Positions 17,497 through 26,947 of a stretch of DNA of 64,000 bases are shown piece after piece (the stretch's first letter is position 1; every line of letters starts with the position of its first letter). Made by a program: the position numbers and the translations under genes. The notes beneath the pieces are model-generated. The model did not search any database and was not told the DNA's origin. It saw only the letters and a list, made by a program, of their open reading frames with translations. Location: assembly GCF_001905825.1 (NCBI RefSeq), contig NZ_LIVV01000005.1, positions 720,802-784,801 on the forward strand, written 5' to 3'. The DNA is from Streptomyces sp. CB02009 (GTDB lineage Bacteria > Actinomycetota > Actinomycetes > Streptomycetales > Streptomycetaceae).

Positions 17497-20400
17497 CTGC
17501 GGCCTCCCGCGTTGAAGTAGCTCGCCTCGGGGTGGTGGAGGACGATCGCGTCCGTCGACTGCTCGGGGTGCAGTTGGTACTCCTCGGACAGCTCCACCCC
17601 GATCCGCTCCGGGCGCAGCAGCGCGGCGATCTTCGCCCGGTCCTCCAGGTCGGGGCAGGCCGGGTAGCCGAGCGAGTAGCGGCAGCCCTGGTACTCGGTG
17701 CGGAGCATGCCGTCCAGGGACGCCGGCTCCGACGAGCCCGCGATGCCCCAGTCGGCGCGCACCCGGGCGTGCCAGTACTCGGCCAGCGCCTCCGCCAACT
17801 GGACGGAGAGCCCGTGGAGTTCGAGGTAGTCGCGGTAGGCGTCGGCGGCGAAGAGCCGCGCCGTCTCCTCGCCGATCCGGGAGCCGACGGTGACCACCTG
17901 CATGGCGACGGCGTCGATCTCGCCGGAGTCCTCCGCGCGGTGGAAGTCGGCCAGGCAGAGGCGGCGGCCCCGCTGCTGGCGGGGGAAGGAGAAGCGGGTC
18001 CGCTCGCCTCCGTCCTCGTCCAGGACGATCAGGTCGTCGCCCTTGGACACACAGGGGAACCAGCCGTGGACGACGGCCGCTTCGAGGAGGTGGTCGGTCT
18101 GGAGGCGGTCGAGCCAGGCGCGCAGCCGCGGCCTGCCCTCGGTCTCGATGGTCTCGGCGTCCTTGAGGCCCCACTGGCCCTTGAAGAGGGCGGTCTCGTC
18201 GAGCCAGGAGGCGTACTCGGCGAGCTGGATGCCCTTGACGACCCTGGTCCCGAGGAAGGGGGGCTCGGGTACCGGGTTGTCGGCGGCGACGTCGGAGCGG
18301 CCGGCCGGCTCGGGTTCCCGGACCTCGGCCGCGAGCAGCGGGGTCGCGCGTTTCGGCACGCGGCGCTGTTTGAGCGGGGGGAGTACGGCTCCGGGGACGC
18401 CGCGCTTGACGCCCATGAGGGCGTCCATGAGACGCAGGCCCTCGAAGGCGTCGCGGGCGTAGCGGACCTCGCCCTGGTAGATCTCGTGGAGGTCCTGTTC
18501 GACGTACGCCCTGGTGAGGGCGGCGCCGCCGAGGATCACGGGGTACTTGGCGGCCAGCTCGCGCTGGTTCAGCTCCTCCAGGTTCTCCTTCATGATCACG
18601 GTGGACTTCACGAGGAGGCCGGACATGCCGATCACGTCGGCGCTGTGCTCCTCGGCGGCTTCCAGGATCGCGGAGACGGGCTGCTTGATGCCGATGTTGA
18701 CGACGTTGTAGCCGTTGTTGGAGAGGATGATGTCGACGAGGTTCTTGCCGATGTCGTGGACGTCGCCGCGCACGGTGGCGAGCACGATCGTGCCCTTGCC
18801 GACCCCTCCCTCGCCGTCGGCCGTTCTCTCCATGTGCGGTTCCAGATGGGCCACCGCCGTCTTCATGACCTCGGCGGACTGGAGCACGAACGGCAGCTGC
18901 ATCTGGCCCGAGCCGAACAGCTCGCCGACCGTCTTCATGCCGTCGAGCAGGATCTCGTTGACGATCTCCAGAGCGGGGCGCCCGGTCAGGGCCGAGTCCA
19001 GGTCCGCCTCAAGACCGTTCTTCTCGCCGTCGATGATCCGCCGCTTCAGGCGCTCGTCCAGCGGCAGCGCGAGGAGCTCCTCGGTCTTGCCCGCCTTCAG
19101 GGACTTCGCCGTCGCGCCCTCGAACATCTCCAGGAAGCGCTGGAGCGGGTCGTAGCCCTCCCGGCGGCGGTCGTGGATCAGATCGAGCGCGACCTCCACC
19201 TGCTCCGGTTCCAGGCGGGCGATCGGCAGGATCTTCGAGGCGTGGACGATCGCCGAGTCCAGGCCCGCCTTGACGCACTCGTCGAGGAAGACCGAGTTGA
19301 GGACGATCCGCGCGGCCGGGTTCAGACCGAACGAGATGTTGGAGAGGCCCAGGGTGGTCTGCACGTCCGGGTGGAGCCGCTTGAGCTCGCGGATCGCCTC
19401 GATCGTGTGGATGCCGTCCCTGCGGGACTCCTCCTGACCGGTGCAGATGGTGAACGTGAGGGTGTCGATCAGGATGTCCGACTCCCTGATCCCCCAGTTC
19501 CCCGTGAGGTCCTCGATGAGCCGCTCGGCGACGGCCACCTTGTGCGCGACGCTGCGGGCCTGGCCCTCCTCGTCGATGGTCAGCGCCATCAGGGCCGCGC
19601 CGTGCTCCTTCGCCAGGGCCGTGACCTGCGCGAAGCGGGACTCGGGCCCGTCGCCGTCCTCGTAGTTGACGGAGTTGACGACCGCCCGGCCGCCGAGCTT
19701 CTCCAGACCCGCCCGCAGCACCCCGGTCTCCGTCGAGTCGAGGACGATCGGCAGCGTCGAGGCCGTCGCGAACCGGCCGGCCAGCTCCGCCATGTCGGCG
19801 ACGCCGTCGCGGCCCACGTAGTCCACGCACAGGTCGAGGAGGTGCGCGCCCTCGCGGATCTGGTCCCGCGCCATCTCGACGCAGTCGTCCCAGCGGCCGT
19901 CGAGCATCGCCTCGCGGAACTTCTTCGAGCCGTTGGCGTTGGTGCGCTCGCCGATCGCCAGGTACGCGGTGTCCTGGCGGAACGGCACATGGCTGTAGAG
20001 CGAGGACGCGCCCGGCTCCGGCTCGGGCCGCCGGTCGAGGACGGCCGCGCCCCGCACCCGCTCCACGATCTCCCGCAGGTGCTCCGGGGTCGTACCGCAG
20101 CAGCCGCCGACCAGCGCGGGGCCGTACTCGCGGACGAACGCCTCCTGCGCGTCGGCCAGTTCGGCCGGCGACAGCGGGTAGTGGGCGCCGTCGGAGGTGA
20201 GGACGGGCAGGCCGGCGTTGGGCATGACCGAGATCGGGACGCGGGCGTGCCGGGAGAGGTGCCGCAGGTGCTCGGCCATCTCCGCCGGGCCCGTCGCGCA
20301 GTTCAGCCCGATCATGTCGATGCCGAGCGGCTCCAGGGCGGTCAGCGCCGCGCCGATCTCGGAGCCGAGCAGCATCGTGCCGGTCGTCTCCACGGTGACC

Positions 20401-20978
20401 TGCACGATGACGGGCAGGTCCACGCCGACCCAGTCCAGGGCCCGGCGGGCGCCGATGACGGCCGCCTTCGTCTGGAGGAGGTCCTGCGAGGTCTCGATGA
20501 GCAGGGCGTCCGCGCCGCCCCGGACCAGGCCCTCCGCGTTCTGCTGGAAGGCGTCCCGCAGCGGCTCGTACGTGACGTGGCCGAGAGTCGGCAGCTTCGT
20601 CCCGGGGCCCATGGAGCCGAGGACCCAGCGGGGGCGCCCGTCGGCGGCCGTGTGCGCGTCCGCCGCGGCGCGGGCGATCCGGGCACCGGCCTCGGACAGC
20701 TCGTACACCTGGTGCTCGATGCCGTACTCGGCGAGCGCGGCCAGGTTCGCCCCGAAGGTGTTGGTCTCGACGCAGTCCACGCCCACCGAGAAGTAGGCGT
20801 CGTGGACGGAGGCGACGATGTCGGGGCGGGTCAGGTTGAGGATCTCGTTGCAGCCCTCGAGGTTCCGGAAGTCCTCCATCGTCGGGTCGGCGGCCTGGAG
20901 CATCGTGCCCATCGCCCCGTCGGCCACCACGACCCGCCGCGCGAACTCCTCCCGCAGGGAACTCCGTACGACGGTCAT
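17493..20978 (-). CDS. metH: Cobalamin-dependent methionine synthase
   Basis: 1161 aa, the full four-module protein. Homocysteine-binding domain with [18 protein letters not shown] and the zinc pair [11 protein letters not shown]; folate (pterin) domain beginning [15 protein letters not shown]; cobalamin-binding domain with the DVHDIGKN axial-His motif and [11 protein letters not shown]-terminal SAM reactivation domain with [12 protein letters not shown] 20978 has GGGGG seven bases upstream and overlaps the adenosine kinase stop as ATGA. No cobalamin riboswitch is visible, as expected for an internal operon gene; control would come from the operon promoter. Confidence 0.97.
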   Translation of the reverse strand: MTVVRSSLREEFARRVVVADGAMGTMLQAADPTMEDFRNLEGCNEILNLTRPDIVASVHDAYFSVGVDCVETNTFGANLAALAEYGIEHQVYELSEAGARIARAAADAHTAADGRPRWVLGSMGPGTKLPTLGHVTYEPLRDAFQQNAEGLVRGGADALLIETSQDLLQTKAAVIGARRALDWVGVDLPVIVQVTVETTGTMLLGSEIGAALTALEPLGIDMIGLNCATGPAEMAEHLRHLSRHARVPISVMPNAGLPVLTSDGAHYPLSPAELADAQEAFVREYGPALVGGCCGTTPEHLREIVERVRGAAVLDRRPEPEPGASSLYSHVPFRQDTAYLAIGERTNANGSKKFREAMLDGRWDDCVEMARDQIREGAHLLDLCVDYVGRDGVADMAELAGRFATASTLPIVLDSTETGVLRAGLEKLGGRAVVNSVNYEDGDGPESRFAQVTALAKEHGAALMALTIDEEGQARSVAHKVAVAERLIEDLTGNWGIRESDILIDTLTFTICTGQEESRRDGIHTIEAIRELKRLHPDVQTTLGLSNISFGLNPAARIVLNSVFLDECVKAGLDSAIVHASKILPIARLEPEQVEVALDLIHDRRREGYDPLQRFLEMFEGATAKSLKAGKTEELLALPLDERLKRRIIDGEKNGLEADLDSALTGRPALEIVNEILLDGMKTVGELFGSGQMQLPFVLQSAEVMKTAVAHLEPHMERTADGEGGVGKGTIVLATVRGDVHDIGKNLVDIILSNNGYNVVNIGIKQPVSAILEAAEEHSADVIGMSGLLVKSTVIMKENLEELNQRELAAKYPVILGGAALTRAYVEQDLHEIYQGEVRYARDAFEGLRLMDALMGVKRGVPGAVLPPLKQRRVPKRATPLLAAEVREPEPAGRSDVAADNPVPEPPFLGTRVVKGIQLAEYASWLDETALFKGQWGLKDAETIETEGRPRLRAWLDRLQTDHLLEAAVVHGWFPCVSKGDDLIVLDEDGGERTRFSFPRQQRGRRLCLADFHRAEDSGEIDAVAMQVVTVGSRIGEETARLFAADAYRDYLELHGLSVQLAEALAEYWHARVRADWGIAGSSEPASLDGMLRTEYQGCRYSLGYPACPDLEDRAKIAALLRPERIGVELSEEYQLHPEQSTDAIVLHHPEASYFNAGGRR

Positions 20979-21958
20979 GTGAGCCCCCTCAGACGGGTGA
21001 CGAGCGTGGCGGTGCACCCGACGCCGTACGTCGTCCTGATCCGGTCCAGGAGCGGATCCCGGTGCAGCCGGTACTCCTGCGTCCCGACGTAGTCGAGGAC
21101 GGTCGCGGCCACGGCGCAGCCCAGCTGCGCCGCGCACCGCTCCGGGACGCCCCACAGCCAGCCGGCCAGGAACCCGGACCGGAAGGCGTCCCCGACCCCG
21201 GTCGGGTCGACGACCGCCGCGACCTCCACGGCCGGCACGGCGAGCGGCTCGCGGCCCTCGCCCCGGATGCGGACGCCGGCCTCGCCGTGGGTGGTGACCC
21301 AGGCGCCGACCCGGCGCAGCACGTCCGCCTCGGTCCAGCCGGACTTCTCCAGGAGGAGCGCCGTCTCGTACTCGTTGGTGAACAGGAACCGCGCCCCGTC
21401 CACCAGCTCCCGCACCTGCGCGCCGTCGAGCCGCGCCAGCTGCTGCGACGGATCGGCGGCGAAGGGGATTCCCAGGTCACGGCAGGTGCGGGTGTGCCGC
21501 AGCATGGCCTCGGGGTCGTCCGGGGAGACCAGGACCAGTTCCAGCCTGCCGGTGCGCGCCACGACCTCCCGCAGGTCGATCTCGTGCGCCTCGGCCATCG
21601 CCCCCGCGTAGAAGGTGGCGATCTGGTTCTGGGCCCGGTCGGTCGTACAGACGAACCGGGCGGTGTGGAGCGACTCGCTGACGCGCACCGAGTCGGTGTC
21701 CACACCGTGGTCCTTCAGCCAGACCCGGTACGGCTCGAAGTCGGCGCCGACCGCGCCCACGAGGGCGGGACGGAGGCCGAGGGCACCGAGTCCGAAGGCG
21801 ATGTTCGCTGCCACTCCGCCACGCCTGACCTCCAGGTTGTCGGCGAGGAACGACAGGGAGACCCGGTCGAGCCGGTCGGCGAGCAGCTGCTCGCTGAACC
21901 AGCCGGGGAAGGTCATCAGATGGTCGGTCGCGATGGATCCCGTGACAGCGATACGCAT
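20975..21958 (-). CDS. adoK: PfkB-family carbohydrate kinase, probable adenosine kinase
   Basis: 327 aa ribokinase-fold enzyme. It starts MRIAVTGSIATDHLM and contains RRGGVAANIAFGLG, ADPSQQLARL and the catalytic DPTGVGDAFRSGF. The pattern follows the actinobacterial adenosine kinase (Mycobacterium AdoK) closely. It would phosphorylate adenosine released by AhcY, pulling SAH hydrolysis forward. Lies 5 bp after metK and overlaps metH by 4 bp, which supports that role. Substrate assignment is by context and motif, not by assay. Confidence 0.85.
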   Translation of the reverse strand: MRIAVTGSIATDHLMTFPGWFSEQLLADRLDRVSLSFLADNLEVRRGGVAANIAFGLGALGLRPALVGAVGADFEPYRVWLKDHGVDTDSVRVSESLHTARFVCTTDRAQNQIATFYAGAMAEAHEIDLREVVARTGRLELVLVSPDDPEAMLRHTRTCRDLGIPFAADPSQQLARLDGAQVRELVDGARFLFTNEYETALLLEKSGWTEADVLRRVGAWVTTHGEAGVRIRGEGREPLAVPAVEVAAVVDPTGVGDAFRSGFLAGWLWGVPERCAAQLGCAVAATVLDYVGTQEYRLHRDPLLDRIRTTYGVGCTATLVTRLRGLT

Positions 21959-21963
21959 GGCCC

Positions 21964-23199
21964 TCAGCCCTCCTGTCCCGGATGAGCCGCCTTCTGCAGG
22001 GCCTCCACGCGGTCCGTGCGCTCCCAGGTGAACTCGGGGAGCTCGCGGCCGAAGTGGCCGTACGCCGCGGTCTTCGCGTAGATCGGCCGCTTGAGGTCCA
22101 GGTCACGGATGATCGCCGCGGGCCGCAGGTCGAAGACCGCGCCGACGGCCTCCTGGATCCGCTCGTCCGGCAGGGTGCCGGTGCCGAAGGTCTCCACGAA
22201 GAGACCGACCGGCTCGGCCTTGCCGATGGCGTACGCCACCTGCACCTCGCAGCGGCGGGCGAGGCCGGCCGCGACGACGTTCTTCGCGACCCAGCGCATC
22301 GCGTACGCCGCCGACCGGTCGACCTTCGACGGGTCCTTGCCGGAGAAGGCGCCGCCGCCGTGCCGGGCCATCCCGCCGTACGTGTCGATGATGATCTTCC
22401 GGCCGGTGAGTCCGGCGTCGCCCATCGGGCCGCCGACCTCGAACCGCCCGGTCGGGTTGACCAGGAGCCGGTAGCCGTCGGACTCCAGGCTGACGCCCTC
22501 CTCGACCAGCTCCTTGAGGACGTGCTCCACGACGTACTCGCGCACGTCCGGGGTGAGCAGGCCCTCGACGGAGATGTCGGCCGCGTGCTGCGAGGAGACG
22601 ACGACCGTGTCGAGGCGGACCGGGCGGTCCCCGTCGTACTCGATGGTGACCTGGGTCTTCCCGTCCGGGCGCAGGTAGGGCACGGTGCCGTCCCTGCGGA
22701 CCTCGGTGAGGCGGCGGGAGAGCCGGTGGGCGAGCGCGATCGGCAGCGGCATCAGCTCGGCCGTGTCGTCGCAGGCGTAGCCGAACATCAGGCCCTGGTC
22801 GCCGGCGCCCTGCGCGTCGAGCGCGGCGTCCTCTCCCGTCCGGGGGCGCCCCTCCACCCGGGCCTCGTACGCCGTGTCCACGCCCTGCGCGATGTCCGGG
22901 GACTGGGCGCCGATGGACACCGACACGCCGCAGGAGGCGCCGTCGAAGCCCTTCGCGGAGGAGTCGTAGCCGATGTCGAGGACGGCCTCGCGCACCAGCT
23001 TCGCTATCGGCGCGTACGCGGTCGTGGTGACCTCGCCGGCGATGTGCACGAGACCCGTGGTGATCAGGGTCTCCACGGCGACCCGCGAGGACGGGTCCTC
23101 GGCGAGCAGGGCGTCGAGGATGGTGTCGCTGATCCGGTCGGCGATCTTGTCGGGGTGTCCCTCGGTCACCGACTCCGAGGTGAAGAGGCGGCGGCTCAT
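21964..23199 (-). CDS. metK: S-adenosylmethionine synthetase
   Basis: 411 aa. The three-domain enzyme is complete: [19 protein letters not shown] at the N-terminus, the ATP-binding hexapeptide GAGDQG, the P-loop-like [19 protein letters not shown] and a C-terminal YGHFGRE. Makes SAM from Met and ATP. ATG overlaps the acyl carrier protein stop (ATGA), coupling SAM supply directly to the carrier-protein genes. The chromosome must have another metK elsewhere if this one is cluster-dedicated; that is not visible here. Confidence 0.97.
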   Translation of the reverse strand: MSRRLFTSESVTEGHPDKIADRISDTILDALLAEDPSSRVAVETLITTGLVHIAGEVTTTAYAPIAKLVREAVLDIGYDSSAKGFDGASCGVSVSIGAQSPDIAQGVDTAYEARVEGRPRTGEDAALDAQGAGDQGLMFGYACDDTAELMPLPIALAHRLSRRLTEVRRDGTVPYLRPDGKTQVTIEYDGDRPVRLDTVVVSSQHAADISVEGLLTPDVREYVVEHVLKELVEEGVSLESDGYRLLVNPTGRFEVGGPMGDAGLTGRKIIIDTYGGMARHGGGAFSGKDPSKVDRSAAYAMRWVAKNVVAAGLARRCEVQVAYAIGKAEPVGLFVETFGTGTLPDERIQEAVGAVFDLRPAAIIRDLDLKRPIYAKTAAYGHFGRELPEFTWERTDRVEALQKAAHPGQEG

Positions 23200-23447
23200 G
23201 CCTGGGCCTCCACCGGGGTCTTGAAGAAGTGCTGCTCGATGGCGGCGAGGGTGCGGATGGACTCGACCTCGAGGGTCTCCATCTGGATCGCCGTGCCGCT
23301 CTCCTGCTCCAGGAGGAAGACGAACTCGACGAAGGACAGCGAGTCGATGAGCCGGTTCTCGATCAGGTCGAGGTCGGACGCGATGTCGTCGCGCTCGGGG
23401 TGACGCTCGAGGATCCAGTTCTTCACCGTCTGCAGGCCGTCGGCCAT
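23196..23447 (-). CDS. Acyl/aminoacyl carrier protein
   Basis: 83 aa. The phosphopantetheine site is [20 protein letters not shown], with DSL around the serine near residue 36, then an acidic helix III and [20 protein letters not shown] precedes the ATG. The neighbours are holo-ACP synthase (19 bp upstream) and an aminoacyl:carrier-protein ligase, so the likely cargo is an amino acid rather than a fatty acid (inference). Overlaps metK by 4 bp. Confidence 0.88.
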   Translation of the reverse strand: MADGLQTVKNWILERHPERDDIASDLDLIENRLIDSLSFVEFVFLLEQESGTAIQMETLEVESIRTLAAIEQHFFKTPVEAQA

Positions 23448-23466
23448 GGTTGCTCTCCTTTAGCTG

Positions 23467-23904
23467 CTAAGGGATGGGTGTGGCGGGCGCGATGATCGGT
23501 GCGGCCACCGCCACCGCGTAGTCCACGTCGTGGCTGATGGACACGGTGATCTCGGTGATGCCGGAGGCGGCGGCCATCTCGGCGGCCGCCCGGTGCAGTT
23601 CCACGAGCGGCCAGCCGCCCTCGGAACGCCGCACCACGATGTCCGGCCAGGGCAGGAACCTGCCTCTGACCCGCAGGGTCTTGAAGGCCGCTTCCTTGGC
23701 CGCGATCCGCCCGCACAGGCTCAGTACGTCGAGCCCGGAGGAGGTACGGCAGTCGGCGAGCTCGCCGGGGGTGAGCATCCGCTCGAAGAACCGCTCCCCG
23801 TACTGGGCGAGGAGCCTGCGGACACGGTTGACGGACACGATGTCCATGCCGAGGTTCGCCCACCCCAGGCCGCCCGCCGGCGGGGCGGCGGGACGGGCCG
23901 GCAC
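23467..23904 (-). CDS. acpS: Holo-[acyl-carrier-protein] synthase (AcpS-type phosphopantetheinyl transferase)
   Basis: 145 aa. GMDIVSVNRVRRLL carries the first metal-binding Asp, GRIAAKEAAFKTLR the catalytic Glu-Lys motif, and ISHDVDYAVAVA ends the fold. Slightly longer at the N-terminus than the classical enzyme because it starts at GTG 23904, one base after the stop of the ligase gene; an ATG at 23847 (MDIVSV) would give the compact form. Most Streptomyces have acpS elsewhere; a cluster-borne copy suggests a dedicated partner for the adjacent carrier protein. Confidence 0.85.
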   Translation of the reverse strand: MPARPAAPPAGGLGWANLGMDIVSVNRVRRLLAQYGERFFERMLTPGELADCRTSSGLDVLSLCGRIAAKEAAFKTLRVRGRFLPWPDIVVRRSEGGWPLVELHRAAAEMAAASGITEITVSISHDVDYAVAVAAPIIAPATPIP

Positions 23905-23905
23905 G

Positions 23906-24805
23906 TCAGATCACCGGCCCGGCCGCGCCACTCGCACCGGCCCGCACGCGGGCGTTCGCGTCGAGCACCGCTGCGGTCGCCGCCTGCCAGCCGCCGTGGC
24001 GGCGGGTCAGCGCGGACAGCCAGCGTTCGAGGCCGAAGGCGACGCAGCTGGTGAAGGCCGGTCCGCCGGTCGACTCCAGGGTGATGGCGCAGCGGTCGCC
24101 GAAGAAGTTCCGGTGCGTGTTGACCGAGGCGATCGCCAGGTCCTCGTACAGGAACTCGTACTTCACCGGGGTGAGGCGCTGGAGCAGCGCCTTCGAGCCG
24201 CCCTTGTCGAAGAACGGGTCGCAGGCGGCCTCCCGGCGCAGCGGCAGGTCGAGCGCCGCGGCGAAGGACTGGATCCGGGTGGTGAAGTCGGCGAGGTGCG
24301 TCTCGGCGTGCTCGCGCGCGCCGATGGCGACGATCTCCCGCATGCGGAAGCCGAGTTGGCGCCGCATGCCCTCGTAGTGGGTCTCCTTGCGGAAGCACCA
24401 GGAGCAGATCGTGACGAGGGTGTCGTCGGCGACCCGGGTGCCCTGGTGGTCGAGGTAGACGGCGTAGCAGGACGCCGAGGGCAGTCCGAGGCCGGCCGGT
24501 TCGAGGGCGGCGGCGGGCCACTGCCCGTGCTCGCCGTCGAAGGGGGTGGTGAGGCGTCCTTCCAGGTCGAGCGGGGCGGCGAGGACGGCCTGGTGCGGGA
24601 AGTTGTCGTAGTAGTCCAGCTTCGCCAGGTCGGCGGCCGGCAGGAGCGGGGGCATGGTCATCGGGCGGGCGCCCGCGGTCACCCCCCAGCTCTCGAAGGT
24701 GTCGTCGAGGAGCCGCAGCAGGCGGGTCCCCTCCGGCCCGAGCGAGGGGAGGCCCCTCGTCGAGCCCACGTTCTCCCCGGCGTGCGCGGGGGTCGTCACG
24801 GTCAT
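23906..24805 (-). CDS. Aminoacyl:[carrier protein] ligase (class II aminoacyl-tRNA-synthetase-like)
   Basis: 299 aa. The protein lacks a tRNA-binding arm and keeps the catalytic core of a seryl-tRNA-synthetase-like fold. The zinc/substrate region reads ICSWCFRKETHYEGMRRQ followed by LGFRMREIVAIG, the signature of amino-acid:carrier-protein ligases described from Bradyrhizobium and relatives, which load Gly or Ala on the phosphopantetheine of a small carrier protein. FGLERWLSAL is class II motif 3. It directly precedes acpS and the carrier protein, giving a full loading set. Amino acid specificity cannot be read reliably from sequence. Confidence 0.85.
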   Translation of the reverse strand: MTVTTPAHAGENVGSTRGLPSLGPEGTRLLRLLDDTFESWGVTAGARPMTMPPLLPAADLAKLDYYDNFPHQAVLAAPLDLEGRLTTPFDGEHGQWPAAALEPAGLGLPSASCYAVYLDHQGTRVADDTLVTICSWCFRKETHYEGMRRQLGFRMREIVAIGAREHAETHLADFTTRIQSFAAALDLPLRREAACDPFFDKGGSKALLQRLTPVKYEFLYEDLAIASVNTHRNFFGDRCAITLESTGGPAFTSCVAFGLERWLSALTRRHGGWQAATAAVLDANARVRAGASGAAGPVI

Positions 24806-24847
24806 GATCTCTTCACCTCTCGGGTGGGAGGTCCGGTCCCCGGCCGC

Positions 24848-25741
24848 TCAGACGACGGGCAGGGTGTCGTCGGAGAAGATCCCGGTCTTCAGGAAGAAGG
24901 CGAGCGGCTTGCGGATCGCCTTGCGTTCGTGGGGGCGGCGGCTCTCGTCGGCGACCAGCGCGTTGCGCAGGGCCAGCGGGTCGGGGATGCCGGCGTCGCG
25001 GTACACGTGGGGGTTGTAGAGGGAGTTGACGCTGTAGACGACGTACCGCTTGAGGTACGCCTCCACCTCGCGGACCCGTTCGGCGCTCACCGCCTGGCAC
25101 ATCCGGCCGTACAGCAGGGAGACCAGCTCGCGCCCGAAGGCGATGTGCCGGGACTCGTCCTGGTGGTGGATGCGGTTGACCTCGCGGATGGTGTGGCAGA
25201 GGTCGGTGTCCTTCGCCATCCGGGCGTTGTAGTGGTCGACGAGCTCCTCGAAGAAGAGGATGCGGGTGAAGACGAGGAAGTTCTCGACCTCGGGCTCCCA
25301 GGCGGCGTCGGCCCGCATGGCGGTGGATCCGTAGATCTTGTGGCCGTAGCGGCGGCAGAACTCGGAGAAGAACCACATGTGCTCGTTCTCCTCACCGATG
25401 AAGTGGTGGAAGAAGTCCGACGGCACCTCGAAGCCGGGCATGTGGATGCGGCCGACGACCTCGATGAGGAGCTCGCGGATGCCGTGCACGTTGAGGCTGT
25501 AGAAGTTGATCGACTCCCACTTCGACAGGCGCTGAAGCGTTTCCTCGTCGAGGGCGTCGTAGTGCTCGGTGCCGTAGACGGTGAGCAGCTCCGGGGTCAT
25601 CCAGAAACGGTTCTCCTCCAGCGTCTCGGGCCACTGGAAGGTCTGGTACGGGTTGTAGTAGTCCTCGACGGAGCGCTCGCTGAGCCGCTCCAGGACCTCC
25701 ATGAACCGGTCGGTGACGGGCAGGGGGGCGGTGGCGCCCAT
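24848..25741 (-). CDS. AurF/CmlI-type non-haem di-iron N-oxygenase
   Basis: 297 aa. All di-iron ligands expected for the AurF fold can be placed: Glu in SKWESINFYS, ExxH in FIGEENEHMWFF, Glu in ILFFEELVDHY and HxxxExxH in RIHHQDESRHIAFG. AurF and CmlI oxidise an arylamine to a nitro group stepwise through hydroxylamine and nitroso stages; CmlI acts on a carrier-protein-bound substrate. Here the neighbour is an aminoacyl-carrier-protein loading set, so N-oxidation of a tethered amino acid is the most economical reading (inference). ATG 25741 has GGAGG seven bases upstream. Confidence 0.88.
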   Translation of the reverse strand: MGATAPLPVTDRFMEVLERLSERSVEDYYNPYQTFQWPETLEENRFWMTPELLTVYGTEHYDALDEETLQRLSKWESINFYSLNVHGIRELLIEVVGRIHMPGFEVPSDFFHHFIGEENEHMWFFSEFCRRYGHKIYGSTAMRADAAWEPEVENFLVFTRILFFEELVDHYNARMAKDTDLCHTIREVNRIHHQDESRHIAFGRELVSLLYGRMCQAVSAERVREVEAYLKRYVVYSVNSLYNPHVYRDAGIPDPLALRNALVADESRRPHERKAIRKPLAFFLKTGIFSDDTLPVV

Positions 25742-25766
25742 GATGGTTCCTCCAGGCTTCGGGTGT

Positions 25767-26810
25767 TCAGGGCCGCACTTCGTAGACCGCGTTCACCGGG
25801 GTCTCGGTGGCACGCCGCCAGCGGGTGAAGCCGGCCTCCTCCGCGATGGCCCGGAAGGCCTTCTCGCCGGAGTGGTTGCCGAGCGCGTGCGGGCCGCGCT
25901 GGGCGACCGCGACGGGCAGGCACATGACGGCGGACAGGGCCATGAACATGCGGGCGGCGGGCGTCTGCGCGTCGACGTCCTGCGGGGAGACGTTCGACTC
26001 GACGAGCATCCATGTCCCGTCCGCGTCCAGGGACTTGTGGACGTGCTGGGCGGCGGCGACCGGGTCGCCCATGTCGTGCAGGGCGTTGAAGAAGCAGACC
26101 AGGTCGTAGCCGGAGCCGGGGTAGTCGTCGGCCGACGCGACCTCGAAGACGACCCGCTCGGAGAGCCCCGCCTCCTCGGCGAGCTCCCGGGCGATCGAGA
26201 TGGCCTCCTCCGAGTAGTCGAAGCCGTGCACGACGGCGTTCGGGAAGGCCTTCGCGATGAGCAGCGTGGTGTGCCCGACGCCGCAGCCCACGTCGGCGAC
26301 GGTGCCGCCGCCGGCGAGCTTGTCGGTGACCTGGTGGAGGGCGGGCAGCCAGTCGGCGACGAGCTTGTGCTCGTACGTCGGCTGGAAGAAGGAGCCCATG
26401 CCGGTGTCGAGGGCCGCGTCGTGCTCGGCCCAGCCGACCCCGTCACCGGTGCGGTACGCCTCCACGAGCAGGTCCTCGGTGGCGTACAGCGCCTTGAGGG
26501 CGGTGAAGAACCCGGCGGCGTACGTGACGGCCTTCGGGTCCGCGAGCACCTCGACGTGGTCGGCGGGGAGCGTGTACGTGAGGGAGCTGGGGTGCCGCTC
26601 GACGTACCCGGCGGAGAGCTGGGCGTGCAGCCACTCCTCGATGTACCGCTCGTCCGTGCCGGTCGCCTCCGCGAGCGCGGCGGAGGTGAGCGGGCCCCGC
26701 TCGGCCAGCGCCCGGTAGAGGCCGAGGCGCTGTCCGAGGGAGACGGTGAGGCCGCGGACGGCGGCGCCGGCGTCGGTGATGACCTTCTGGTGGAAGTCGT
26801 GGGCGCTCAC
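25767..26810 (-). CDS. Class I SAM-dependent methyltransferase with N-terminal winged-helix/dimerisation domain
   Basis: 347 aa. The N-terminal ~90 residues form a winged-helix-like domain (RGPLTSAALAEATGTDERYI, EEWLHAQLSAGYVERH). The Rossmann part has VADVGCGVGHTTLLIAKAFP (motif I) and HGFDYSEEAISIAR. This layout is seen in O-methyltransferases and in Rv2258c-like proteins. GTG start at 26810; the GAGGGGG ribosome binding site lies in a 57-bp segment duplicated from the end of the preceding methyltransferase gene. Likely acts on a cluster intermediate. Confidence 0.85.
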   Translation of the reverse strand: MSAHDFHQKVITDAGAAVRGLTVSLGQRLGLYRALAERGPLTSAALAEATGTDERYIEEWLHAQLSAGYVERHPSSLTYTLPADHVEVLADPKAVTYAAGFFTALKALYATEDLLVEAYRTGDGVGWAEHDAALDTGMGSFFQPTYEHKLVADWLPALHQVTDKLAGGGTVADVGCGVGHTTLLIAKAFPNAVVHGFDYSEEAISIARELAEEAGLSERVVFEVASADDYPGSGYDLVCFFNALHDMGDPVAAAQHVHKSLDADGTWMLVESNVSPQDVDAQTPAARMFMALSAVMCLPVAVAQRGPHALGNHSGEKAFRAIAEEAGFTRWRRATETPVNAVYEVRP

Positions 26811-26855
26811 GCGGCCACCCCCTCGTAGCCGTTCGCGCCCGGCAGGTCGCAGGTG
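26799..26855. repeat. 57-bp exact direct repeat, copy 1 (start region of winged-helix methyltransferase)
   Basis: Identical to 26891-26947 with a 92-bp offset. It holds the last codons of the upstream methyltransferase (here untranslated), its ribosome-binding GAGGGGG and the GTGA junction that serves as the start of the downstream methyltransferase. 35 bp of unrelated sequence separates the copies. Confidence 0.95.
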
Positions 26856-26890
26856 CTGTGCTGACCCGGAGGACGACCCCCGGACCCCCG

Positions 26891-26947
26891 GTGGGCGCTC
26901 ACGCGGCCACCCCCTCGTAGCCGTTCGCGCCCGGCAGGTCGCAGGTG
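26891..26947. repeat. 57-bp exact direct repeat, copy 2 (3' end of TIGR00027-type methyltransferase)
   Basis: Same sequence as 26799-26855. In this copy the segment is coding: it ends the upstream methyltransferase with its TGA at 26899-26901. The duplicated GTGA junction indicates that the two genes once overlapped directly. Confidence 0.95.

Noticed and set aside
17532-21092. 1186-codon rightward open frame opposite metH
   Set aside because: Antisense shadow of a fully conserved methionine synthase; composition is low complexity.
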